Below are positions 41,201-48,778 of a DNA stretch of 64,000 bases, piece by piece. Under the pieces are notes generated by a model. It was not told the origin of the DNA and ran no database searches. It saw only the letters and a program-made list of their open reading frames with translations. Source of the DNA: Pterobdella sp. o SKG-2022. Its lineage: Eukaryota; Annelida; Clitellata; Hirudinida; Piscicolidae. Every line of letters begins with the position of its first letter. Position 1 is the first letter of the stretch. Location: the NCBI GenBank assembly GCA_964035795.1, contig OZ038321.1, forward strand, positions 7,290,079-7,354,078. The letters run 5' to 3'. The position numbers and the translations under genes were made by a program.

Positions 41201-44200
41201 CCTGTCTCAACACCAACTCAAACCTCGTTCACTTCATCGTCGGTGTGTGCCCGTGTTGCTCCATTACCGTTTTTTTGGATTTCATTATCATTTCTTATAA
41301 GAATCAAAAATATAAAATCTTTTTGTTGAAAAATGTATCGATAAATTTTTGCCTAAACCCTCACAACTTGACAGACAAGCTGAAGGGAAACACGGGGTTG
41401 AACTTGAAAGACCGACTGGGCAGGCCTCCCATAGCTGCTTTGTTGTGGGATCCTTCTGTCGCCACTGATACCTCACATCTGTTAGTATCACTATGTGCAA
41501 CTTATCACATTTAGGATCTTTTTTACCTTTTGTTTTCTTCTGTAATATTAAAGTTAACAAACTCACCATGCCTATATCTTATAAATTTTTAACTTATTTT
41601 TTCAAGCTCTCTGATCAAGTTCCTAGTAGAAAAAGGAGCAACTTTGAATTTCGTGTGTTCCTTCCCCGTCCACAAATACACCTTCCTCAGGGTCAAGAAG
41701 CAAGCCAAATGTGCCTACCTTGAAACAGATCGGTTACGAGAAGATGTCTGTTTGCTGCGTTTGACTCCTCTGATGTTTGCAGTGTTGAACGAGAATGTTA
41801 GGTTGTGCAAGGAGTTGATCAGCTTGCATGCCGATGTGAACACTGCCCAGGATAATGGTGTCACCCCCATGATGCTCGCCCTGGCTTTGGTGGGTTGAGG
41901 TGTTGTTTTATTGTTGTTATATAAAGAGGTTTAACAAAACTATATTGTAAGGTCAACAAACACAAAGTATTTATTTTAAAAAAGACACAAAGCTTTTCGT
42001 AAGACTAGCTTACATTATCAAGAGATAAACAAGTGATTTTTTTAGATCGACTTTAAGTCGCCCCCATATTGGGGTTTCGTTAGCTCAACAGATGTTTCAC
42101 GGAGGGCTACTAATTGTGTATACAAACTATAAACTAAACTTGTGTATATAAATTATAATTGAACCCGATTATTTTAGATAACTAGTCTAACGCTCTACCA
42201 GCTGAGCTATGCGGGCCGACAAGTGATTATCATTTGATAATGTAAGCTACTCTTACGGAAAGCTTCGTGACTCTTTTTCAAAACAAATACTGTGTTTGTT
42301 GACCTTACAATTTGATTTTGGCTATTATACTTCTTCAAAACTTTACTGATTAGTTGCTTGATTGACTCATCGATTGATTCATTTTAAATATTGCAAGTAT
42401 GGATTTGTCACTTCGCAGAATAACCATGAGATCATCTCTGTCTTGCTACAATCTGCCGAGTCGAAATGGGTAGATGAGTTCAAGTTCCCATCGTTTTTCT
42501 TTGAACCTCCATTGACCAGAAAAATGGTGGATAAAGAAAAAGAGAAAAATTCTGTCACGAAAGAAAAGGAATTCCATCTGGGTAAAAAAGTTTTTGATCA
42601 TGAAGATGGTGATGATGATCAGAATAATGGTGACGATGAAAATGTGGATGAAAATGATGAAGATGATGATAATGGTGAGAATGATGGCAAACAAATGGAC
42701 AATGATCATGAAGATGATTTTACAAAAAACAAGGCTAAAACTCAAGCTGAAATAGATAAAGAACAAAGGAGACTGAATGAAGTAGTTGATTTCAGGACGA
42801 GTTACATGCTAAACGGTAGTTTGTTTCAAAACTTTTTATCAACAACTATAATCATGAACAATATTTAAATCATAAATACATTGTTTTTAAAGGCTTTTGC
42901 ATGTACTTCAAACCGATCAGCAAAACTTCAAAGGTCAATCTCAATGCCCATGACAAGAAGGGCAGGTGCCTGTTAGACTACCTCATACCACCAGTAGATC
43001 CCATTTCGAACAACCCAACTAAAGAGACGCAGTATGCTCCAGACATTGATCTAGCTAAACTCAAATACCCTACTTACGATAATCATTCTCTGCTGCTCTT
43101 CCTTCTTTCACTCGGAGCCACTTTCAGCCAAAGTGACAAGACTGCAGTGGCATTTAGAGAGAGAGCAAGGAAACAAGGGTGTGTGGCCATTCTCACAGCA
43201 CTCCAATACCACTCCAAACAACAAGCCAACTTGGTCTGTACTTCATCATTTTTAATATAATTCTCAGTTTCAAAATTGTCGATTCTGTGACGAACACTCG
43301 ATTCTCTGCTGATAAGGCACATCAAATACAATCTTTCAGAAATTTGTCAACCTTTATGACGACATTGGCGAGCCATTCAAAAGAAATAAAAGGATCGACA
43401 ATTCATTGGTCACTCCGGAATCTGATGCAAACGATTTTCTGGAGAGATATGAACGTGAGCATCTGAGCAAGGAGCCCAAGTTCGAAGCTGTGGCTGACCA
43501 GGCTTTGGACGCCTCGATGAAGGGGTAGTTCAATTTCTGGCTTCAATCTTTACATTATCATTTTAAGTTTCTGCTAATAAAATTTATAATAAAAATAATG
43601 TTTACAAGTATTACTAAACAGTATAGTATCCTGCAAATTATTTGAACACTAAAGCTAATTTTATTAAGTAAAAGCTTTTCGTTAACAAAGTAACTTTATC
43701 AGAATATACAGAATATAAACAACGGTGTCTTTGAATTTTAACGTACTTGGTAATGTTACTTTGTTAACGAAAAGCTATGTACTTAATAAAATTACCTTTA
43801 GTGTTCAAATAATTTGCAGTATTTACTTTGGCTAAAGAAGATTAGTATAGGATCCATTAATACAATACAAGGCATATGTATGGAAGTATAATCTAATTAG
43901 GTTATACTTAACGACAGGCCAGTCTACATGGACGATGGCATGCCTTGTGATGTGCTGTTGTTCAAGATTGACGTCAAACAACGCTACTTCGGCATGTACA
44001 ACTTCTACAAACTTCAGGTTCTTTCTCATTTTCATTATTTTTGTTGAGTAGATAGACACTGTTTGTTGCTGTGGGTTATAACTGTCTCATGGGAGAACAT
44101 GCTTGCTTATATTTGTATGACAGCTTGAACGAACGCATGCTTCTTTTAAAAGTTATTGAGGTTGAAAAAAACTACATTTTTGAATTGTTGATGTGCGTCA

Positions 44201-47200
44201 ATTGTCTGGTCCCGTTCAGTATTTTAGTTTTGATCTTTTATATTTGACATCTATGAAATGCCAACGATAGTGTTAACATGCTACTTAAAAACGGGTTATA
44301 AATTCAGTTTGGATGTTTAACTGATTGATTAATTAATTGCTTGGATGACACAACATCCATCAATACAGTTGATATACCAGAAGAGCAAGGACTTAAGCAT
44401 ATTGTTCACGAGATGGGGGAGGATAGGAGATAAAGGTCAGTTTCAACAGACTCCTTTCGGCAGTATCAAAGAGGCACTTAGCGAGTTTGCTAAGGTTTCA
44501 GGGGGTCGTGGTGTTGGAGGAAGTTTTTGGTGCATTTCCCGTTTTGAGTTTTTGGTTGTTAATTCGAAATAAAAATTCACACGTTATGAAGTAAAGCTTT
44601 GAATGATTGTAATTGTTAGTTCAGGTTCGAATTTTTTATAAACCTCAAAAAAAATGCTCATCATTATTTTAAATTTGTTATCATAAATTTTTCGAATTAT
44701 TAAAATTCTTCAAAATGCATCAATTTTTTCAGTTTTTATTGTTTCAATTGAAATTATTTTCTTGAAGATTTACCATTCAAAGACCGGCAATGAGTGGAAT
44801 GCTTATAAAAAGTAAACACCGTAAATAACAAAAAATTATTTCAAATCTTCTAAATGCTCTATGTACTACCAAGTTTTGAAGAGAAACCGAAGAAGTACAA
44901 GCTGGTTCCCTTGGAAAACAGGGTGTCTGCTATTGATGAGAGCAAGATCCCCATTGAGATGGACTGCAAGATTGAATCTGCCCTCGTTCCATGCGTCGAG
45001 GAACTTATCCACGAAATGGTGGGCTATCTATTATTTATGATTAAAAAGTCATATGTACAATCAAGTGTATTCAAGAAAATTTGTTCGGAACGGAAGTTTT
45101 TGTATCATTTCTCTTATCAGTCAATCTTTTTATGATATAATATAATAAATATAATATATCTTTCGAGTAAAAGAAAGCTTCAATTAGACTATAGAACTTT
45201 TCCTATCACAACTTTGTGTCTCTCAGACAAACGAATCAGCACTGAACAAGCGGCTGAACAGGGCAGGCTTGTCGCTGGTGTTGAGCAGGGTGACCAGGGG
45301 CCAAATCACCCAGGCTCTTGCCATCCTCGAAGAACTCAGGTTGGTTGCTTAATGCTTTGGAAGTGATGGGGAAGAGGATGAAGCGGTCAATTTAATTTGA
45401 TGTTTGATGTGGGTGAGTATGCCACTATTGTGCAACCTATGCTAGCATGGAAACGAACGTAAAACAATGATGATGTACAAAGTTTTTTGATAATTTTCAT
45501 AATATTTTAACTTTCATATTTGCAAAGAGAATTATTCTCAAAGTTCAAATTAATATTTTCAAACCACAGTAAAGAAGTGAAGGAGAAGTGCAAGCTTGAG
45601 AGTGACAACCAAACACTGACTCCTCCTTACGAGAGGGTGACTGAGAAGGTGCTTCTATCCTACCACTCACTATTATAATGGCGTGCTTTTGTTATTAGTC
45701 TATCGATGTTTCATAACTTTATCTTTGATAAAAATCATTTTTTGAACTTTGACTCAAATTTTTTGAACAAGATATAAAATGTAGATTTCAACTAAAACAA
45801 TTTTTATACGTCACTTTATGGGATTGTTTAAAATGTCTCTAAAAAGCCAAAAACCAAACGATTGCACAGATTGCAGAACTGTCAAACAAATTCCATCGCA
45901 TCCTTCCAAAATCTGGATTCGAGTTCGAACGTTTAAAAATCCTTGATAACGAGCACAGTTTAATCGACGGGAAGTTCGATTTGGACGTCCTCTCCCGTCT
46001 GGAGGTGACCACCAGGTTCATGCTGGCTGCCATGAACAAGAAACACGGTGCCTTATTTCAATACTATGCATTCGCACATCTCAATCATTGCTTTTAATGA
46101 TCAACGTGTAGCCTACGAATAAAGTTGTCAAAATATGACACAAAGTGTTCAGAAGTTTATTACGAAGCTGGCCAAATAAATTTCTGAACAGCTTATATTC
46201 TCATCTGATTTTTTTAAACAAATCAATTTTTCAAATGGAACTCAACCAAATGTATCACCAATAGAAGAGATATCCCATTTAAAAGCTCATGATACTACCC
46301 ACAGTGATGAACCCATGTGACTACGTGTACTCATGCCTGGGTTGTAGGCTGAGTGGGTTGAGCCAGAACCATCCTGAAGCACAGACCCTCCTCAAATACA
46401 TCAAGTCCTCATGGAACGGTTGCACTCTCCATTATAACACTTCATCCCGATATATGCTTGTCTTTGATTGGGATGTTATTGCATATGATAATATTTTTTT
46501 TTTGATTATTCTATAGATAGTTTTATACTTTTTCGAAATTATTTTCATTTAAATATAAGGGAAATAATGATAATGATTATTATTATTTTTATCATATAAT
46601 ATATTCGGTTATAAATGACTACTACGTGTCCTTGTATTGATAACACTATCCACTGATGATACACAGGCAAAGTGCAGGCGATCTTCAAAATAAACTGCGA
46701 TAGGGACAAAGGCAAGTTTAAAGACAGCAAGGGTCCTCGAAAGCTGCTTTTTCATGGCACCTCCCCTACCAACCTTATCAGGTGGCTCCATTGCACATGT
46801 ATATATGTATTTTCTTTCAGTACCTGGGAGGTGTGCAGCAGTATAATCTAATTAGATTAAGTACTCTGTGCATTCATATTTGTTATCATAATAGTTTTGT
46901 TGATTTTCTTGTTGTTATATTTTTCTTCATCAAAGGCTAATTTTATTTACAATAGATTAGAATCACAAAAAATAAACTGACCTATTTTGGCTACTTTTAC
47001 TCATGGCAGTGTGTTGACGAGAGGACTGTTGGTCAAACCAAAGGGAGCCAGCTACTCAGGCAGCACATTTGGAGACGTTTGTTTTCTGCTTTTTGTTACT
47101 ATTATTATTATTCTTATTATTTTTACCCTTATTATTGATTGGCAGGGAGTGTACATGGCGGATACATTCAAGAAGAGCCTGAGCTACTGCCGCAACTACA

Positions 47201-48778
47201 ACTACAACCACAGTAATGTGTTGTACATGCTGGTCTGCGAGGTTGCGTTGAGTCATTTAAGCATTTGAAAGCCAGCTGTTTTATTCTTTATCATTATTTA
47301 TTATTATTATTTATTTATTATTATTTATTTATTTATTATTATTTATTTATTTATTATTATTATTATTATTATTTATTTATTATTATTTATTTATTTATTA
47401 TTATTTATTTATTTATTATTATTATTATTTATTTATTATTATTATTCATTTTTTATTATTTATTTATTTATTATTATTTATTTATTTATTATTATTTATT
47501 TATTTATTATTATTTATTTATTTATTTATTATTATTTATTTATTTATTATTATTATTATTTATTTATTATCATTATTTATTTTTTATTATTATTTATTTA
47601 TTATTATTTATTTATTTATTATTATTATTATTTATTTATTATTATTATTTATTTATTATTATTTATTTATTTATTATTATTATTCATTTTTTATTATTTT
47701 TTGTTTCATTATCTATTTATTTTTATAATTTATTTATTATTATTACTATTATTTTTTTAATTATTATTTTTCATTATTGTTATTTTTTAATTATTTCTTC
47801 ATTGTTACTATTTATTCATTACCATTATTTCTTTATTGTCGTTATTTATTTATTCAATATTATTATGCCTTCATTATTATTTCATATTGATATATTTATT
47901 TGTTTGTTCAACCTTCGAGCTTTTTTATTATTTATTCGATTCTTTTATTTAGCCGTCTCACCTCATATAGATGAGTCAAAAGACGTTAAAATAGTAATAA
48001 TTATTATTATTAATTTCATATATTTAGAAACTATAATGAATTCGAACTATTTAAAACATGTTTTTATTTATTTGTTTGTTATTTAGTTCTAAATAGATTT
48101 TATTTTATTTTTTGAAAAATAGATAAAATGCAATAAATCTTTCTTATTCGGTTACAACTTCTCCATCAACAACACATAAGGTTGACCTTGGCGATTCTTA
48201 CTATTTGCACACTAACTATGGCTACAAATACCCACGCATTCCCACCCAGTCAATGGTGGTGCTGGGTTACAATGCACCAAACCCCATTTATGATGTGGTT
48301 CTCCCTTCAGGTTTTTGCGTTGTTTTGTTGTTGTAACAACCATGGTAGTTGTTGAGCTGTGTGGTGTTATGTGTGTTGATGTTGAAAAGATAGTTGATGT
48401 GGAGAGCAGTGTTGTTTAGTTAATGAGGTGGTAGGAACTCATGTTAATAAAGGATATCCCAGTTATTAACTCTATAAGTTTTGAGTTGCAGCTTTGATAT
48501 TCTACACAGATGCTCTAAGAAATCTTTTAACAAATATTAACTGTTAATGTCAGAAGTTATGTTGCTTACTTAATAAGATGGTGAAAAATCTTTTAAAAAA
48601 TACCAACCTTCAAAACATCTTATGTTTTAATACAGGAGCAATTGTGCCTCAAGGAAAGGTTGTGTGTGTCAAGTCAAACTGGGGCAACAAGCTGTATAAC
48701 CTGGTTGAGAATAACGAGTACGTGGTGTATGACCCCAAGAACATCGCCATCAGATACCTCGTGCAGTTCATCCAGTGA
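14880..48778 (+). CDS. Giant ankyrin-repeat/WGR/PARP poly(ADP-ribose) polymerase (PME-5/tankyrase-like)
   Basis: Poly(ADP-ribose) polymerases transfer ADP-ribose from NAD+ to proteins. I see about 57 exons, adding to roughly 2,600 aa by approximate lengths. N-terminal exons 14880-15054, 15106-15233, 15460-15568, 15865-15930, 16171-16236, 16673-16722, 17154-17264 and 20481-20659 have fully compatible phases, so the ATG at 14880 is favoured. These encode a Lys-rich basic leader, then ankyrin-type repeats from about 21 kb to 43 kb (for example TPLHYAAAYGW, LTPLMVAAKGGHLSIVQALV, TPLHMAASIGAG, NTPLHYACLNTNSNLVHFIV). Two highly acidic linkers are coded by exons near 39905-40311 (poly-Glu) and 42397-42815 (Asp/Glu/Asn). 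A WGR domain (43917-44811), PARP regulatory helices and the catalytic domain follow to the stop at 48778. Introns carry most of the mobile elements in the window. Nematode PME-5 has the same ankyrin plus WGR plus PARP order; vertebrate tankyrases have SAM instead of WGR. Existence of one continuous transcript is inferred. Confidence 0.88.
16545..16644 (+). repeat. SINE family B, 3' part only
   Basis: The tail resembles the reverse complement of 57774-57870: GCTACATTAAATTTTTAGCA, then GAAAAGCGCTTTATAAAT and ending with repeated ATTACATT. The tRNA head is missing, so it is a 5'-truncated copy in a PARP intron. Confidence 0.65.
17300..18800 (-). mobile_element. Decayed non-LTR retrotransposon (LINE family 1, with PHD-like finger)
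   Basis: In a PARP intron, antisense to the gene. Open pieces on the minus strand read in order: reverse transcriptase with VHQGSVLSPLLFIIVLEA and the catalytic Y/H-ADDL box as LLHADDLVIIA (18227-18451); then a Cys/His finger CRVCFEGVGVSSIHC...CNHCVHEHCSG...CKAC (17700-18179), then CYLGDMVSTGGGAEA and the C-terminal RSFGHVMRL segment (17456-17698). Stops and frameshifts separate the pieces, so it is dead. The minus-strand 3' end at about 17300-17370 carries CCATGCTAGC followed by a GAT-rich tail. The same gene order appears in the plus-strand copy at 36669-38290. Confidence 0.85.
20000..20365 (+). mobile_element. 3' end of a LINE (family 2) with terminal hairpin
   Basis: A 105-codon open piece (20020-20337) reads RLRWYDHVRRSS, then GRFRGRPAKSWLSCIETDIK, the typical C-terminal segment of RTE-like and related LINE ORF2 proteins. 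It is followed directly by a nested hairpin, CTGCTGT at 20315 and ACAGCAG ending at 20351, then TATAATCTAATATGAA. That tail recurs elsewhere without coding sequence. The copy is 5'-truncated and sits just before PARP exon 20481. Confidence 0.75.
21714..21800 (-). repeat. Copy of the CTGCTGT/ACAGCAG terminal hairpin repeat
   Basis: Stem sequences CTGCTGT (21714-21720) and ACAGCAG (21744-21750) bracket an inner CAGTAACTG. They are followed by CGGCCTAGATTATTGATACT as in the copies at 38655 and 63158. The element is in reverse orientation in a PARP intron. Confidence 0.65.
25384..25550 (+). repeat. tRNA-derived SINE (family A) with poly(A) tail
   Basis: Best-preserved copy: the head has A box TAGCCCAGCTGGTAGAGCG, anticodon arm TTAGA-CTATTTA-TCTAA and B box GGGTTCAATCCC with a CGGGCC acceptor-like end. 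The body, GTGAAACATCTGTTGAGCTA, and AAAGTCGATCT precede a run of A. The same body is found, inverted, at 42039-42218. The head looks like an Ile-type tRNA (AAT-like loop in sister copies). It lies in a PARP intron. Confidence 0.8.
29017..29080 (+). repeat. Decayed tRNA-like SINE head
   Basis: TAGTTCAGCTGGTCTAGCAT followed by TAGACTAATTA and a degenerate B box (TTTTGATCCCG). It matches the heads of the other SINE copies but has no recognisable body. Confidence 0.5.
29752..29806 (+). repeat. Copy of the CTGCTGT/ACAGCAG terminal hairpin repeat
   Basis: CAGCTGATGTCAGCCCCAGT, then TACTGGGACA and CTGCAGTATAATTTAGTATG. It aligns with 38655-38705 and 20315-20365, with the stem partly decayed. Confidence 0.6.
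30918..33224 (+). mobile_element. piggyBac DNA transposon copy, TTAA-flanked, inactivated
   Basis: The element is bounded by TTAA at 30914-30917 and at 33225-33228, the target duplication typical of piggyBac. Terminal inverted repeats read CCCGTTTGTACCCA on the left and (reverse complement of the right end) CCAGTTTGTGCCCA. Inside, 31440-31763 is an open piece of a DDE transposase of the DDE_Tnp_1_7 type: GYKFWALCDSSSYCFNFNLY, then AFFDNFFTSYQLLIHLK. Homologous sequence goes on past 31763 in another frame (SFDTNEEILIVRWLDNTVAN), so the gene is broken. The perfect palindrome GATCTCATATGAGATC occurs near both ends and once more near 31250. Located in a PARP intron. Confidence 0.88.
33335..33415. 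repeat. Small MITE-like inverted repeat
   Basis: ACAAAGCTTTTTCTTAACAA on the left is answered by TTGTTAAGAAAAAGCTTTGT on the right, around a short centre. The core resembles the arms at 43631-43819 and 41945-42310. Confidence 0.6.
34200..35870 (-). mobile_element. LINE fragment with RT C-terminus and RNase H (family 3)
   Basis: Antisense in a PARP intron. Minus-strand pieces run: RT thumb/connection segment KMELSVQKSEYSLFTTN, then PIPKFLGVTYERQLTFASH (35237-35911); an RNase H-like piece FKWCPGGCGITGNELADAQA (34549-34734), where GNELAD is the usual C-terminal RNase H motif; and a Cys/His finger ICRKCGLDDETTEHAIYKCP (34210-34491). This order is seen in the I/Jockey-like and ingi/L1Tc-like LINEs. 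Frameshifts between the pieces make it non-functional. Its GC content is clearly higher than the surrounding intron, suggesting a recent or compositionally distinct insertion. Confidence 0.82.
36669..38290 (+). mobile_element. LINE fragment, family 1, plus-strand copy with PHD-like finger
   Basis: In a PARP intron, sense orientation. Pieces: RT fingers/palm with RIPSECQESHIVSVYKGKGD, then QVMKVLERVVEGFI and LEKAFDRVPREVI (36669-37067). Next come IHQGSVLSPLHFVIVLEA and YADD as ILYADDLMVSAQS, then CGVCQADVGRNAIQCGGC and WVHKKCSG...FRCARC (37152-37634), and last the C-terminal RMRWFEHVERS and KKPGRPKKTWNEL (37952-38191). It ends with a (TTGA)n-like tail near 38260-38285. Several stops and frameshifts. 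The same domain order as 17300-18800. Confidence 0.87.
38330..38705. repeat. Interspersed repeat of about 370 bp ending in the CTGCTGT hairpin
   Basis: Aligns along its length with 2846-3180 and, inverted, with 63150-63500. Shared blocks include AAACTGCACCGAAGA, GGTATCGTTGTCATTTGGCT, CAAGGCAAACTGCCCAAGTG and the terminal hairpin at 38655-38690. The minus strand holds an 83-codon open frame (38348-38599) with [20 protein letters not shown], which is partly kept in the copy at 63248-63500. It follows directly after the LINE at 36669-38290. Confidence 0.75.
39572..39625 (+). repeat. Repeat tail with the CCATGCTAGCATGG motif
   Basis: GTCCAACCCATGCTATCATG, GAAATGGACGCAAAAAGATG and a GATGAT run. 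It matches the 3' end of the minus-strand LINE at 17300-17370 and the copies near 45421-45477 and 55040-55090 (inverted). Interpreted as a 5'-truncated LINE 3' end. Confidence 0.55.
39705..39800. repeat. Partial copy of the 12982-13129 MITE
   Basis: Shares GACGTTTTATGATAAGGCTA, a central AAAATTATAG, and AATTGATGTTTTT with the element at 12982-13129. The left arm is missing. In a PARP intron. Confidence 0.6.
41945..42310. mobile_element. MITE with long arms, split by a nested SINE
   Basis: The arms TTGTAAGGTCAACAAACACA (41945 on) and TGTGTTTGTTGACCTTACAA (ending 42310) are reverse complements. The symmetry goes inward through AAGCTTTTCGTAAGA and GCTTACATTATCA, about 85 bp per arm. The centre is occupied by the SINE at 42039-42218. 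No coding capacity. It lies in a PARP intron. Confidence 0.8.
42039..42218 (-). repeat. tRNA-derived SINE (family A) with 10-bp target duplication
   Basis: On the minus strand it starts GGCCCGCATAGCTCAGCTGG, has the TTAGACTAGTTATCTAA arm, and ends AAAGTCGATCTAAAAAAA. It is flanked by ACAAGTGATT at 42029-42038 and 42219-42228, a direct repeat expected from LINE-mediated insertion. It landed in the loop of the MITE at 41945-42310. Confidence 0.85.
43631..43819. repeat. MITE-like element with arms of about 63 bp
   Basis: Left arm CTGCAAATTATTTGAACACT pairs with right arm AGTGTTCAAATAATTTGCAG. Pairing continues through TAATTTTATTAAGTA and AGCTTTTCGTTAACAAAGTA. Total length 189 bp, no coding sequence, in a PARP intron. 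Confidence 0.8.
45421..45477 (+). repeat. Repeat tail with the CCATGCTAGCATGG motif
   Basis: CAACCTATGCTAGCATGGAA, ACGAACGTAAAACAATGATG. Same family as 39572-39625; in a PARP intron between two regulatory-domain exons. Confidence 0.55.
46820..46860 (+). repeat. Fragment of the CTGCTGT/ACAGCAG terminal repeat
   Basis: GTACCTGGGAGGTGTGCAGC then AGTATAATCTAATTAGA, matching only the last part of the repeat's 3' end. Confidence 0.45.
47283..47760. repeat. (TTATT)n / (TTTA)n microsatellite in a PARP intron
   Basis: Almost 500 bp made of TTATT and ATTTATTT units, tapering off toward 47900. It lies between two catalytic-domain exons. A long frame across it is an artefact of the missing stop codons. 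Confidence 0.95.

Larger units (their letters stand above)
43917..48778 (+). other. WGR, PARP regulatory and catalytic exons of the PARP gene
   Basis: WGR domain exons about 43917-44018, 44369-44493 and 44768-44811 contain ILFTRWGRIGDKGQFQQTPF and YHSKTGNEWNAYKK, with KYKLVPLE just after. The regulatory helices come from exons near 44872-45018, 45229-45339, 45570-45647 and 45870-46047 (LNKRLNRAGLSLVLSRVTRG, RLEVTTRFMLAAMNKKH). Catalytic exons are near 46304-46417, 46668-46781, 47010-47077, 47146-47240, 48181-48310 and 48636-48778. The H-Y-E triad of true polymerases is complete: His in KLLFHGTSPTNLI, Tyr in GVYMADTFKKSLSYC, Glu in NNEYVVYDPKNIAIRYL. It should therefore make polymers rather than single ADP-ribose units. 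Confidence 0.92.

Noticed and set aside
42446..42766. Minus-strand ORF resembling a membrane protein
   Set aside because: Shadow of the Asp/Glu-rich PARP exon; GAT repeats read as Ile on the other strand.
47265..48086. 273-codon open frame, the longest in the window
   Set aside because: It is made of TTATT/TTTA microsatellite, giving only Tyr, Leu, Ile and Phe runs; it lies in an intron between two PARP catalytic exons.
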